Of a stretch of DNA of 64,000 nucleotides, positions 26,303-35,021 are shown piece after piece (the stretch's first letter is position 1; every line of letters starts with the position of its first letter). A model generated the notes under the pieces. The model saw only the letters and a list, made by a program, of their open reading frames with translations, was not told the origin of the DNA and ran no database searches. This DNA comes from Viridilinea sp964592425 (GTDB lineage: Bacteria > Chloroflexota > Chloroflexia > Chloroflexales > Chloroflexaceae), in contig CAZQCG010000003.1 of the NCBI GenBank assembly GCA_964592425.1, positions 1 through 64,000 on the forward strand, in the 5' to 3' direction. A program made the position numbers and the translations under genes.

Positions 26303-26847
26303 ACACGTCGTAGGGCGGCCAACGCAGAGTTACTAGTTGCGCTGGGCAGACGTCATGAGGATACGAGCGGCGGGAAACACTGGCCGCCAGGAACCAGCGT
26401 GCTGGCGCCCGATCTGAGTCACTTCCGGCAAGTGCTGCCATTGTGGCAAGGACGAAGCCTGCCGTCAAGAGGGAGGATTCGCAGCTGTGACTCGCTGCTA
26501 TGCCAAAGGGGCCAGGACGACACCTAATCGTCCTGACTCGTATCCGGTTACTTATAAGGGAGCGCGTGCCTTCCCATGCGTTGCCCAGGACCTGAGAGTC
26601 ACCGTATCGACCGCTCAATGGCGCGGAAATAGGGGAGTGTTATGCCCTCGGCGTTCCGACCACGAAGACGAGTCGATCCTCGGGATCCCAAACATGCTCA
26701 GAGCTGGCACGATACCCCCGCAGCCAGAGGACACCGTCGATCCGCCGCAGAAGGAAGGCCGATTGATTATCGCCTTTCTTGCCACGCGTATGTCCGGGAT
26801 CGGGCGTGCGTCGCATCGGTGCGCAGGCACCATTCCTCGGGCGTGAA
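26303..26847. other. No convincing gene
   Basis: I see only short unconserved frames on both strands. This may be decayed sequence inside the island. Confidence 0.35.
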
Positions 26848-27258
26848 CTACGAGTCGATCAATACCTGTGGCAGGCCAGCGCCCTCGGCGGGATTGAGCG
26901 TGAGCGTATCAGTCGCCGGGTTGAGCGCATACGCGACTGTGGGGCCGCCGAGCCTGGCGCGGAACCAGCGGTACTGCACCCGTCGCGCCGAGGGTGTCGG
27001 GAGAAAGATGGTGCCCTCCCATGCATCGTCGCGGCTCCATACCAGCGTGGCGGACGGTGCCATCGCTGCGCGCATGCTCACACCTGATCTGGTTGTGACG
27101 AAGATGGAAGCCGGGAGCGTTGCGTCAACACAAACGGACTGGTACTCGTAGGGTGTATGGAACAGCATCTGCTCTAGGAATGCCAGGAGACGCGACGAGT
27201 TCGCGGCGTAGGCCAGGTAGAGCCCAATTAGCGGCGTTCCGGCAGGTGGTTGCCCCAC
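26848..27258 (-). CDS. Hypothetical protein, unknown family
   Basis: The frame from a GTG at 27258 gives 136 residues with a stop four codons upstream. The second half looks beta-rich (LPASIFVTTRSGVSMRAAM, later WEGTIFLPTPSARRVQYRW). I cannot name the family. It may be the C-terminal part of a larger enzyme. There is no ribosome site at the GTG. Confidence 0.4.
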   Translation of the reverse strand: MGQPPAGTPLIGLYLAYAANSSRLLAFLEQMLFHTPYEYQSVCVDATLPASIFVTTRSGVSMRAAMAPSATLVWSRDDAWEGTIFLPTPSARRVQYRWFRARLGGPTVAYALNPATDTLTLNPAEGAGLPQVLIDS

Positions 27259-27339
27259 GAGAACACCCTACAGGTGTTGCGCCGCTCACGCAGCGGCCCT
27301 TCTCCTTGCTGGTCGAGCTTACCGCGCATGCTAGAGGTG

Positions 27340-27557
27340 TTGGAACAACACTGAGCTTTGTAGTGAAGCATCAGGCAGAGAGTTGCGGCTACGACCTGTT
27401 CACCTACAGTGGCTACAGCCTCAACGCCGGCCTAGCCACCGTGGCCGCGCAGGCCGGCGTTGAAGAGCGCGGTATCATACCCCAGATACGCGAACGCTCT
27501 GAGCGGATGGTGCGCACATACATCCGCGATGCCAAGCTCTTTGGCTGTAGGTCATGA
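27340..27557 (+). pseudogene. Tyrosine recombinase, degenerate C-terminal remnant
   Basis: About 70 residues read SGYSLNAGLATVAAQAGVEE, then ERSERMVRTYIRDAKLF. This fits the end of a site-specific tyrosine recombinase. The usual H-x-L-R is Y-S-L-N and the T-G-H segment is Q-I-R, so the catalytic His and Arg residues are lost, although the nucleophile Tyr (TYIRD) remains. The N-terminal part is missing. Confidence 0.7.
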
Positions 27558-27658
27558 GGGCGGAGCACAACGCCTACAATGTGAGCTTGTGCCGTGCTCC
27601 GCGTTCCGCGCTCCCGTTGCCGGGGCACGAGCAGGGAGGCAGTGCCGATGCACGACCC
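27340..27658 (+). repeat. 319-bp duplicated segment, copy B
   Basis: This is the counterpart of copy A at 14468-14786. Here the loop (27434-27450) between the 12-bp arms at 27422-27433 and 27451-27462 has the orientation that keeps the integrase frame open. Copy B is therefore ancestral in orientation. It runs into the complete regulator gene, so A derives from a B-like locus. Confidence 0.8.
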
Positions 27659-28426
27659 GATCGCCGAGGAGCGGGCTCGCCTTGTCGCGCAGCTCCGCGT
27701 CTCGCTGCTCGATCCGCTGAGCTTGCTGGTCGCCCAGGCTGCCGCCTTCGAGCAAGCGGCAGGCCAGGATGAGCGCCAGCGCGCCGCGTTCGCAGTGGTT
27801 GCCGCCCTGGCTCGCCAGGCACTCCAGCGTACCCGCGACCTGGAGGCTGATCTCGACGACGTGCGGCTCGAACAGCTCGGCCTGGAGGCGTCCCTCGATC
27901 TACTCTGCGGCCAGGTGATGCGCGCCACGGCTGCGTCAGTTGAGCTGAGCTTGCCCCGGCTACGCGGCGACGTGCCGCCTGCCGTGGCGCAGGCCCTGCT
28001 GCGCTTTGCCCAGGATGCGCTGGCCCGTGCCACTGGCCCAGCCTACGCGCGCCAGGTACGGCTGCGCCTGTCCCGCAGCGAGCGGCGCGTACGCTTGAGC
28101 ATTGCCGACGATGGCGACCCGGCGGCGAGCCTGGCCGGCGGGGCTGAGGACGTCATCACCCGGCTGGGCGGGACAGTCTTGCACGGGCACGCAGCTCACG
28201 GTGGGTTGGAGCTTACAGCCGAGCTTTCCCTGCACGCCCTTGCTGCCCTCACCCCACGCGAGCGCGAGGTCTGGCCCTGCTCGCCACCGGGCACTCCACC
28301 CGCGCTATCGCCGCGCAAACGGGCATGGCCCCGCGCACCGTCACCTTCCACCTGGCAAACATCTACGCCAAGCTCGGCGTCGCTGGGCGAGCCGAGGCGA
28401 TTATTGCGGCCCTGCGCGGGCGGTGA
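27648..28426 (+). pseudogene. Kinase-like ATPase plus LuxR-HTH regulator, frameshifted
   Basis: From 27648 the frame encodes a dimerisation/ATPase-like region (for example LGLEASLDLLCGQVM and VRLSIADDGDPAASLAGG) followed by LTPREREV. The rest of the LuxR-type HTH (LALLATGHSTRAIAAQTG, then RTVTFHLANIYAKLGV) continues in another register to the TGA at 28424-28426. The length, 779 bases, is one short of a whole number of codons. A missing base at about 28270 (GTCTGG for GTCCTGG) explains it. Confidence 0.72.
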
Positions 28427-28500
28427 GCGCCTGTAGCAGTGATCAGGTACGAACCTGATCACCCTGACGATGTGCGCGAGGGTCGTACCCGCGCATACTG

Positions 28501-28821
28501 TGGCCAAAGCTCGGCCTGTCCGACCATCAGGAGCACCCGGCACTGCTCACCATCAGTGTGGTCGATGAGGGACCCGGCATGTGCGAACACGAGATCGCAT
28601 CACTTTTTGAGCCAAAGCCCCTCAAGCGCGACGGCACCACGATGGGGTTGGGGCTGAGCATTGTGCGTGAGCTCACTGAGGGAATGGGCGGAGTTTGTGG
28701 CATGACTCGGGCAGAGAAGGGCAGTGCGTTCTGGGTTCGCCTTCCCCGGGCGGATCGTCTCGCACGAACCGAGTCACAGAAAGGGCAAGAAGACCGTGGT
28801 GACAACCATTCTGGTCGTTGA
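28501..28821 (+). pseudogene. Histidine kinase, C-terminal ATPase fragment
   Basis: The frame holds ISVVDEGPGMCEHEIASLFE then GTTMGLGLSIVRELTEGMGG, which are the G1, F and G2 boxes of a HATPase_c domain. The phosphoacceptor and N-box are missing upstream. A response regulator frame overlaps its end, so the two were a kinase-regulator pair. Confidence 0.6.
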
Positions 28822-29688
28822 CGACGACCCGGCGGCACGGGCACGGATTCGCTACACGGCACCCCATGCGTGGGAGATTCTTGAGGCTCCTGATCGACTG
28901 ACCGGCCTGGAGATCGCCAGACGAGAGCGTGAGCGACTCCGGCTCGTGGTGCTTGATATGGAACTGCCCGATATGGAGGGGCGCTTTGTCTGTCTGGGTC
29001 TGCGCGAGACTATGCCCTCGCTGCCGATCTTGCCCTTTACGGGCTTTGTCGATATGGTGGGCATCCTGGTGGAGTTCGCCTGCTGCTCACCCGTCTTCAA
29101 AACGGCCAACGACGAGGAGCTCAGCGAGGCGCTGCTCGCCGCAGTCAATGGCCCGCCGGCCCGCTTTGAAGCGAACGAGCTGGTCAGGCTGGCGCAGAAG
29201 CTGACTCGACACCACGAGGAGTCGGTGCGCAAGCAGCGCGTAAAGATTCGGGTCGCAGTGTACGCAGCCAGCAGCTTTCATCGAGCGGCCCTGATGCGTC
29301 TTGTCGCCCCGGGGGTTCACGCCGTGTAGACGACGATCATCGCCGCGCTGCCAAAGCTCCTCGGCACTGCAGGTGTGACCGCGCTGGTCTCGCACGCCGA
29401 CAACTTTGCGGACGTCGTACCCGTCGCGACGGAATGTCGCGTTCCGCTGGTACTTATCGCCGCGGACCAGGTGCAAGCCCTGGCCGTGAGCGTCCCCCAG
29501 GTTGTCGTGGTGCTGCTCGAGGCGGATCCGCAGCTGGCCACGCACCTTACCGAGACGCTGGAGCGGCTGGCGCTGGGCCTCCCCATGGAGCGGTACGATG
29601 TGTTGCCCGAGGGGCGCCGGGCGAAGGGCCACGTCGTGCCGACCGATTTTGCGCAGCGCCTCGCTCCGCTGCCTGCTGTGAGGCTCCT
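28799..29688 (+). pseudogene. Response regulator with in-frame stop
   Basis: From GTG 28799 the frame has a receiver domain (TTILVVDDDPAARARI, VVLDMELPDMEG) followed by about 90 residues. A TAG at 29327-29329 interrupts it. The same frame stays open to at least 29688 with native-looking sequence (ALPKLLGTAGVTALVSHADN, VVVVLLEADPQLATHLTETL). The integrase gene starts at 29689. Confidence 0.5.
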
Positions 29689-30975
29689 ATGGGCAAGCGT
29701 CGCGGGCACGGTGAAGGGTCGATCTACCAGCGTGATAGCGATGGGCTCTGGTGTACCTCGGTCGACCTGGGCATCATCAATGGGAAGCGCAAGCGCAAGG
29801 TCATCTACGGCAAGACACGCAAAGAGGTCGCGGACAAACTCAAGGCGCTCCACCGCGACCAGTCGATTGGGGTCAATGTCGCGCCTGAGCAATACACGGT
29901 CGAGCAGTTTCTCACCCGCTGGCTCGATGAGGTGATCTGTAATCGCGAGCCACGAACCCAGGTGAGCTACCGCGCAACGATCACCAACCACATCGTCCCC
30001 TTGATCGGGCACTACAAGCTCCAGAAGCTGCTGCCGGAGCATGTCCAGGGGATGGCGAATGCGCTGCGCCAGAAGCAGCCTGCGGAGGGCAAGCGCAAGC
30101 TCGGGCCGCGCTCGGTCGAGTATGCCTGTCTGGTGCTGTCGCGGGCGCTGAACCAGGCCAAGCGCTGGGGCTACGTCGCGAAGAACGTCGTGAACGATGT
30201 CGAGCTCCCCAAGGTGCGCCGTCCGAAGATCCAGCCGGCCACCGAGCAGCAGGCGCGGGCGCTCCTCAACGCCGTAAAGGGTCACCGGCTTGAGGGGATC
30301 TATTGGGTCGCGCTTTTTCTGAGGTTGCGGCGGGGCGAAGTGCTCGGGCTCAAGATCGCGAGCCTTGACCTTGTCACCAAGACCCTCACAATCGACGGCT
30401 CGCTCCAGCGCGTCGGCAAAGAGCTGGTGAGGAGCACGACCAAGACCGAGTCAAGCCAGCGCACCCTTCCGGTGCCCGAGCCGGTATTACGTGTGCTCCG
30501 CGCCCACCTGCAGCGGCTGGAAGCCGATCGGTTGAGCGCCGGCGACGCTTGGGAAGAGCAAGGCTACCTATTCCCATCGGAGCGCGGGACGCCAATCGAG
30601 CCGAGCAACCTCATCCGGCACTTCAAAGCGGCGCTCAAGCGGGCCGGCCTGCCCGAGTCGACGCGTTTCCATGATCTGCGCCACTGGTGCGCCTCCCTGC
30701 TCATCAGCTACAAGGTGCATCCCAAAGCGATCCAGGAGATCTTGGGTCACGCGAATATCACCACAACCCTGAATGTCTATGGCCATCTACTGCCAAATGT
30801 CCTGCGCGACGCGACGGATCAAATGGCAGGGCTTGCCGATGATGTTGACGAGGTGCCGACCTCAGAGGTTGACGACGAGGACGATGCGGACGATCCGCTG
30901 ATTGACGATCAGGACGATACCGCTCCCGCTGATCCAGCCGACGAGGATGACGACAGCACCGCCGATGCGCCCTAG
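29689..30975 (+). CDS. int: Tyrosine-type site-specific integrase
   Basis: This is a 428-residue integrase. An AP2-like arm-binding region (GHGEGSIYQRDSDGLWCTSV) and a core-binding domain (about 65-165) lead to a catalytic domain. The catalytic residues are visible: Arg in LRLRRGEVLGL, H-x-x-R in FHDLRHW, His in LGHANITTT and Tyr in NVYGH. The last 45 residues are very rich in Asp and Glu, which is unusual. It is the only intact recombinase here and the best candidate for mobilising the island. It lies 7 kb from the right att site. Confidence 0.88.
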   Translation: MGKRRGHGEGSIYQRDSDGLWCTSVDLGIINGKRKRKVIYGKTRKEVADKLKALHRDQSIGVNVAPEQYTVEQFLTRWLDEVICNREPRTQVSYRATITNHIVPLIGHYKLQKLLPEHVQGMANALRQKQPAEGKRKLGPRSVEYACLVLSRALNQAKRWGYVAKNVVNDVELPKVRRPKIQPATEQQARALLNAVKGHRLEGIYWVALFLRLRRGEVLGLKIASLDLVTKTLTIDGSLQRVGKELVRSTTKTESSQRTLPVPEPVLRVLRAHLQRLEADRLSAGDAWEEQGYLFPSERGTPIEPSNLIRHFKAALKRAGLPESTRFHDLRHWCASLLISYKVHPKAIQEILGHANITTTLNVYGHLLPNVLRDATDQMAGLADDVDEVPTSEVDDEDDADDPLIDDQDDTAPADPADEDDDSTADAP

Positions 30976-31005
30976 CCGCAGGCGGGTCGCGACGCTAGCG
31001 CCGGC

Positions 31006-32025
31006 CTACCGACGATACTCGTCGCCACAGTCGCCGATGCGACGCAGCAGGTCGGCACCTCGTGCCTGCACCGCCGCGATGGTCGCGCGGTCCTCGTCGG
31101 TCAGACGCAACTCAGACACCCCGAGGGTCTCCGCGATATGGGCACTGACTCCCAGGAGCGCACCGACAATCACCCCGGCGACAGCGGGCTGATCGAGGAT
31201 TGCCCGCATGGCGACCTGCGCGATGCTCGCCCCGCGCCGCTCAGCGATGGCCTTGAGTGTGGCGAGGAGCTCCTGGAAGATTGCCCAGCCGCCCCAGAGG
31301 TCGATCATCTGCTTGTATTTGCGCTGGCTCGCCGTGGTTAGATCGGCCCGGCCAGGCTCAGGGGCGCCAACGTAGCGCTCGCTCAGCAGGCCACCGCAGA
31401 GCGTGCCATAGGTGAGTAGGCTCACCCCGCGCTCCGCACAGAGCTGCGCCATCTGCCGAGACGGGCGCAGATCCACGAGTGAGTATTGCACCTGATTCGA
31501 GACAATCGGGATACCCCGATCGAGGATCTCGCGCAGCCGCTGCGTATCGAAGTTCGTCAGCGCGAGGTGGGCGATCCAGCCACGCTCGCGCAGCTCGGCC
31601 AGGTGGTCGAGCGCGGTGAGATACCCCGGGTCGGCATACTCCCACCAGTGGAACTGCAGGAGATCGAGCGTGTCAACGCCCATCCGCTGGCGGGAGCGAT
31701 CGATCGCGGCCTCCACCTGGGCGCGGCGCACCGGCCCTGGCTGCGGCACCCACTTGGTGAGCGCCTGCACGCGGGCCAACGCTGCGCTGCCGCGCTGGAC
31801 GGCGAGGGCGCGCCGGAACGCACCGATCAGATCCTCGGCCGGGCCGTAATGGTCGGCCAAATCCCAGGTGGTCAGGCCAGCGTCGTGATAGCTGAGCATC
31901 GCCTGCACAGCGGCAGCCGGGTCAATGGCGCCGTGGGCGCCTGAAACCTGCCACATCCCGGTGAGGGTGCGGCAGATGGTGAGACCAGGGGCAAGGGCCA
32001 CATAACGGTCTGAGGTTACCATCAT
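31006..32025 (-). CDS. Aldo/keto reductase
   Basis: This is a 339-residue AKR with a TIM-barrel layout. The catalytic tetrad positions are visible: Asp and Tyr in TWDLADHYG, Lys in ALTKW and His in LLQFHWWEY. The C-terminal QVAMRAILDQPAVAGVIVGA is the cofactor-binding end. It reduces an unknown aldehyde or ketone using NADPH. It stands alone, divergent from the restriction-modification genes. Confidence 0.85.
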   Translation of the reverse strand: MMVTSDRYVALAPGLTICRTLTGMWQVSGAHGAIDPAAAVQAMLSYHDAGLTTWDLADHYGPAEDLIGAFRRALAVQRGSAALARVQALTKWVPQPGPVRRAQVEAAIDRSRQRMGVDTLDLLQFHWWEYADPGYLTALDHLAELRERGWIAHLALTNFDTQRLREILDRGIPIVSNQVQYSLVDLRPSRQMAQLCAERGVSLLTYGTLCGGLLSERYVGAPEPGRADLTTASQRKYKQMIDLWGGWAIFQELLATLKAIAERRGASIAQVAMRAILDQPAVAGVIVGALLGVSAHIAETLGVSELRLTDEDRATIAAVQARGADLLRRIGDCGDEYRR

Positions 32026-32131
32026 CGAGCTCCAGCGGTAGCGACAAGAGGCTCCCTGCAGTATACCCCGGCGGGCGCCTGAGCATGTGGTCTGCGCACA
32101 GCGATCTCAGGCGCGCAGGATCGTCTGCGCC

Positions 32132-32195
32132 TGATTGCGTGGTCGGGGTGCGGCCGTTACAATTGATTGCGTGGTCGGGGTGCGGCCGTTACAAT
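32132..32195 (+). promoter_or_regulatory. Perfect 32-bp tandem duplication carrying a promoter
   Basis: Two identical 32-bp units (32132-32163 and 32164-32195) each contain TTGCGT, a 17-base spacer and TACAAT. That is a textbook sigma-70-type promoter with a 17-bp spacing, present twice in a row 43 bases upstream of the methyltransferase start. The duplication should raise or stagger transcription of the restriction-modification genes. Confidence 0.75.
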
Positions 32196-32237
32196 ACCGT
32201 CCATCGGTCTGGTCCCGTTCCTTAAGGAGCAGGACGC

Positions 32238-34046
32238 ATGGAGTTCGCGACGACGGCGCTGCGGCGTATCATCGGATCCCTGAATTACGGTACAATCCCA
32301 GGTACCGCGCATCAACTCAGGGGTCGAGACGTGACGCAGAAGAAATTCATTGACCAGACGTCCGATTGGCAGCAGGGCCACCTCCCGCTGGTCGCTACCG
32401 CTGTGGTGGACACCACCGCCACGAGCATCGAAGCACGCGGCGCGGTGTTTACCCGCCCCGAAGTCGTCAACTTTCTACTCGACCTCACCGGCTACCACGC
32501 CGACCGCCCGCTCGACCTGTTGCGCTTGCTGGAACCGTCGATAGGCCAGGGCGACTTTCTGCTGCCCGCGATCGACCGCCTGCTCGCCGCCTGGCAAGCC
32601 GGGCCGAACTGCCGCGATACCACTGTGCTACAGGACGCTCTCCGCGGTGTCGAGTTGCACCAGGACACCTTTGCCCACACCAGAAGCCTGGTAATCGACC
32701 GGCTCATCCAGCACGACCTTCGCGCCGACCAGGCGACGCTGCTCGCCGATGCCTGGCTCATAGCCGGAGACTTCCTGCTGGCCGAATTGCCCGGTCGCTT
32801 TCACGTCGTCATCGGTAATCCGCCCTACGTCCGCCAGGAACGCATCCCCGACGCCCTCATGGCCGAGTACCGGGCACGCTACCACACCATCTTCGACCGG
32901 GCCGACCTCTACATCCCCTTCCTGGAGCGCTCTCTTCTGCTGCTCGAGGAGCGCGGGCAACTCGGCTTCATCTGCGCCGACCGCTGGATGAAGAACCGCT
33001 ACGGCGGTCCGCTGCGGGCGCTCGTGGCGCGGCACTTCCACCTCAAGGCCTACGTGAACATGGTGAACACGCCGGCGTTTCAGTCGGACGTGATCGCCTA
33101 CCCGGCCATTACCCTGATTGCCCGAGAGCGCGGTACAACCACACGGGTAGCCCACCGTCCAGACGTTTCCTCGGCAGCCTTAGCGGAGTTGGCAACACTC
33201 CTGACCACAGAGCAGCTTTCGCCTGGCGTTCATAGTGTGCGTGCCGTGGAGGGCGTTGTCGCTGGCAACGAGCCCTGGATTCTCGAGGCACCTGATCAAC
33301 TCGCCCTGGTGCGGCGGCTTGAGGCACTGTATCCAACGCTCGAGGAGGCGGGGTGCAACGTGGGCATCGGGGTTGCCACCGGCGCGGACAAGGCGTTTAT
33401 AGGCCCCTACGAGACCCTCGACGTCGAAGAGGACCGCAAGCTGCCCCTGGCGATGACCGCCGATATAGCCTCTGGCGCTGTGTGCTGGCAAGGCCTGGGG
33501 GTGATCAACCCGTTCAAGGATGATGGAAGCCTTGTCGCGCTGGACGAGTACCCCCGGCTCCGCGGCTACCTTGAGGCCCGGCGAGCGATCATCGCGAGAC
33601 GCCATGTCGCACAGAAGGCACCCGCCAGCTGGTATCGCACGATAGATCGCATAACCCCATCTATCGCCACACGCCCGAAGCTGCTGATCCCCGATATCAA
33701 GGGCGAGGCACATATCGTCTACGAACCTGGTAAGCTTTACCCACACCACAACCTCTACTACATCGTCTCCGACACGTGGGACTTGCGGGCACTCCGAGCA
33801 GTGCTTCGTTCAGGCATCGCGCGGCTGTTTGTCGCCACCTATTCTACACGGATGCGGGGCGGCTTCCTGCGCTTCCAGGCCCAATACCTGCGCCGCATTC
33901 GCGTCCCTCAGTGGGAGGCGGTACCCATCCCGCTGCGGGAAGCGTTGATCACCGCAGATGTGACGGACAATATCGGCGCAGCTCATGAAGCGGGCAGCCT
34001 GCTGTACGAATTGACTGACACTGAGCGAGTTGCCCTGGGGAGTTAG
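32238..34046 (+). CDS. N6-adenine DNA methyltransferase, PaeR7I/XhoI-type
   Basis: This is a 602-residue gamma-type methyltransferase with motif IV NPPYVRQE (about residue 194), a motif-I-like LLEPSIGQGDFL near residue 96, and a TRMRGGFLRFQAQYLRRIRVP segment near 540. The restriction partner just downstream points to CTCGAG. The start at 32238 has AAGGAG nine bases upstream, but a GTG at 32330 is a reasonable alternative. The gene must be active to protect the host, since CTCGAG sites occur in this window. Confidence 0.8.
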   Translation: MEFATTALRRIIGSLNYGTIPGTAHQLRGRDVTQKKFIDQTSDWQQGHLPLVATAVVDTTATSIEARGAVFTRPEVVNFLLDLTGYHADRPLDLLRLLEPSIGQGDFLLPAIDRLLAAWQAGPNCRDTTVLQDALRGVELHQDTFAHTRSLVIDRLIQHDLRADQATLLADAWLIAGDFLLAELPGRFHVVIGNPPYVRQERIPDALMAEYRARYHTIFDRADLYIPFLERSLLLLEERGQLGFICADRWMKNRYGGPLRALVARHFHLKAYVNMVNTPAFQSDVIAYPAITLIARERGTTTRVAHRPDVSSAALAELATLLTTEQLSPGVHSVRAVEGVVAGNEPWILEAPDQLALVRRLEALYPTLEEAGCNVGIGVATGADKAFIGPYETLDVEEDRKLPLAMTADIASGAVCWQGLGVINPFKDDGSLVALDEYPRLRGYLEARRAIIARRHVAQKAPASWYRTIDRITPSIATRPKLLIPDIKGEAHIVYEPGKLYPHHNLYYIVSDTWDLRALRAVLRSGIARLFVATYSTRMRGGFLRFQAQYLRRIRVPQWEAVPIPLREALITADVTDNIGAAHEAGSLLYELTDTERVALGS

Positions 34047-34057
34047 AAAGGTGGGGG

Positions 34058-34795
34058 ATGGCCATCGACCTGGCAGACTACGAGACAAAGGCGCGCGAGG
34101 CCGTTCAGGCCTTCTGGGGGAACCGGGAGCAGGCTCGTCGAAAGCAGATCGAGGCAGGCACGGTGGATGCCGGCGAGCGCGGAGCCGTCACGGCCGGCAA
34201 GAACATGGACGGCTTTGTCGCTCTGATCATAGCGCTCGTTCGGGCGAACGGTCTTGTGGATGCTGAGATACATCACAGCCGCGCCCTCTTAACCCTACCA
34301 GGCTACTTCCGCCCTACGAAAGTGTGGGATCTGCTGGTACTGCACAAGGGGCACCTGGTCGCCGCGCTTGAGTTCAAAAGCCAGGTCGGTCCTTCCTTCG
34401 GCAACAACTTCAACAACCGCACCGAGGAGGCTATTGGAACAGCATTGGACTTCCAGGTGGCTTTTCGCGAGGGTGCCTTTGGCCCAGACTCGCGACCGTT
34501 CACAGGCTGGGTCATGCTTATCGAGGACACACCGAAGTCTCGGGTGTCCGTGCGGGACAAATCCAGGCACTTCCCAGTGTTTCCTGAATTTCAGGGCGTC
34601 TCCTACCAGCAACGCTACCACCTGCTCTGCCAGCGACTGGTACGCGAGCAACTCTACAGCGCCGCCTGCGTGATCACCTCGCCCCGCACGGCAGTAGATG
34701 ATGGGCAGTATGTTGAGCTTGGCGATGTCACTGGCCTACGCACTTTCGTGGCGGCTCTGGCTGGCCATATCGCGGGAGAGGCAGCACGGAGTTAG
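34058..34795 (+). CDS. PaeR7I/XhoI-type restriction endonuclease
   Basis: This is a 245-residue protein strongly resembling XhoI and PaeR7I: NMDGFVALI, LTLPGYFRPTKVWDLLV, the catalytic-type ALEFKSQVGPSFGNNFNNR and FPVFPEFQGVSY. The predicted target is CTCGAG. The start follows AGGTGGGG, 11 bases after the methyltransferase stop. The two form a complete type II system. Confidence 0.88.
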   Translation: MAIDLADYETKAREAVQAFWGNREQARRKQIEAGTVDAGERGAVTAGKNMDGFVALIIALVRANGLVDAEIHHSRALLTLPGYFRPTKVWDLLVLHKGHLVAALEFKSQVGPSFGNNFNNRTEEAIGTALDFQVAFREGAFGPDSRPFTGWVMLIEDTPKSRVSVRDKSRHFPVFPEFQGVSYQQRYHLLCQRLVREQLYSAACVITSPRTAVDDGQYVELGDVTGLRTFVAALAGHIAGEAARS

Positions 34796-35021
34796 GGATC
34801 GCGTAATATCGTTGCAGGAAATAGGTTTGGTCGGAGTTGGTACGGCAGGTGTCAAATGTTATGCTGAAGCGACGCCAGTGAGGCCGAGCTCGCACGGATC
34901 GTCGCCAGCGGCTACACCGCCTTCCCGCCACGGCTGCCGGAGCAGCCAAAACCGCCTCGCGACGGATTGTAGGCGGCCCATGACGTGCTGGTATCCTGCG
35001 CGGTGTTGTGTTGCGCCGGGG
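34796..35021. other. Intergenic with a small orphan fragment
   Basis: A plus-strand frame at about 34873-34972 reads EAELARIVASGYTAFPPRLP then PRDGL and stop, like the tail of a small protein, without start or family. Nothing else is supported. Confidence 0.35.

Noticed and set aside
29434..29688. Integrase start upstream of 29689
   Set aside because: The upstream extension in the same frame is Arg/Gly-rich shadow sequence. The native response regulator sequence is in another frame there.
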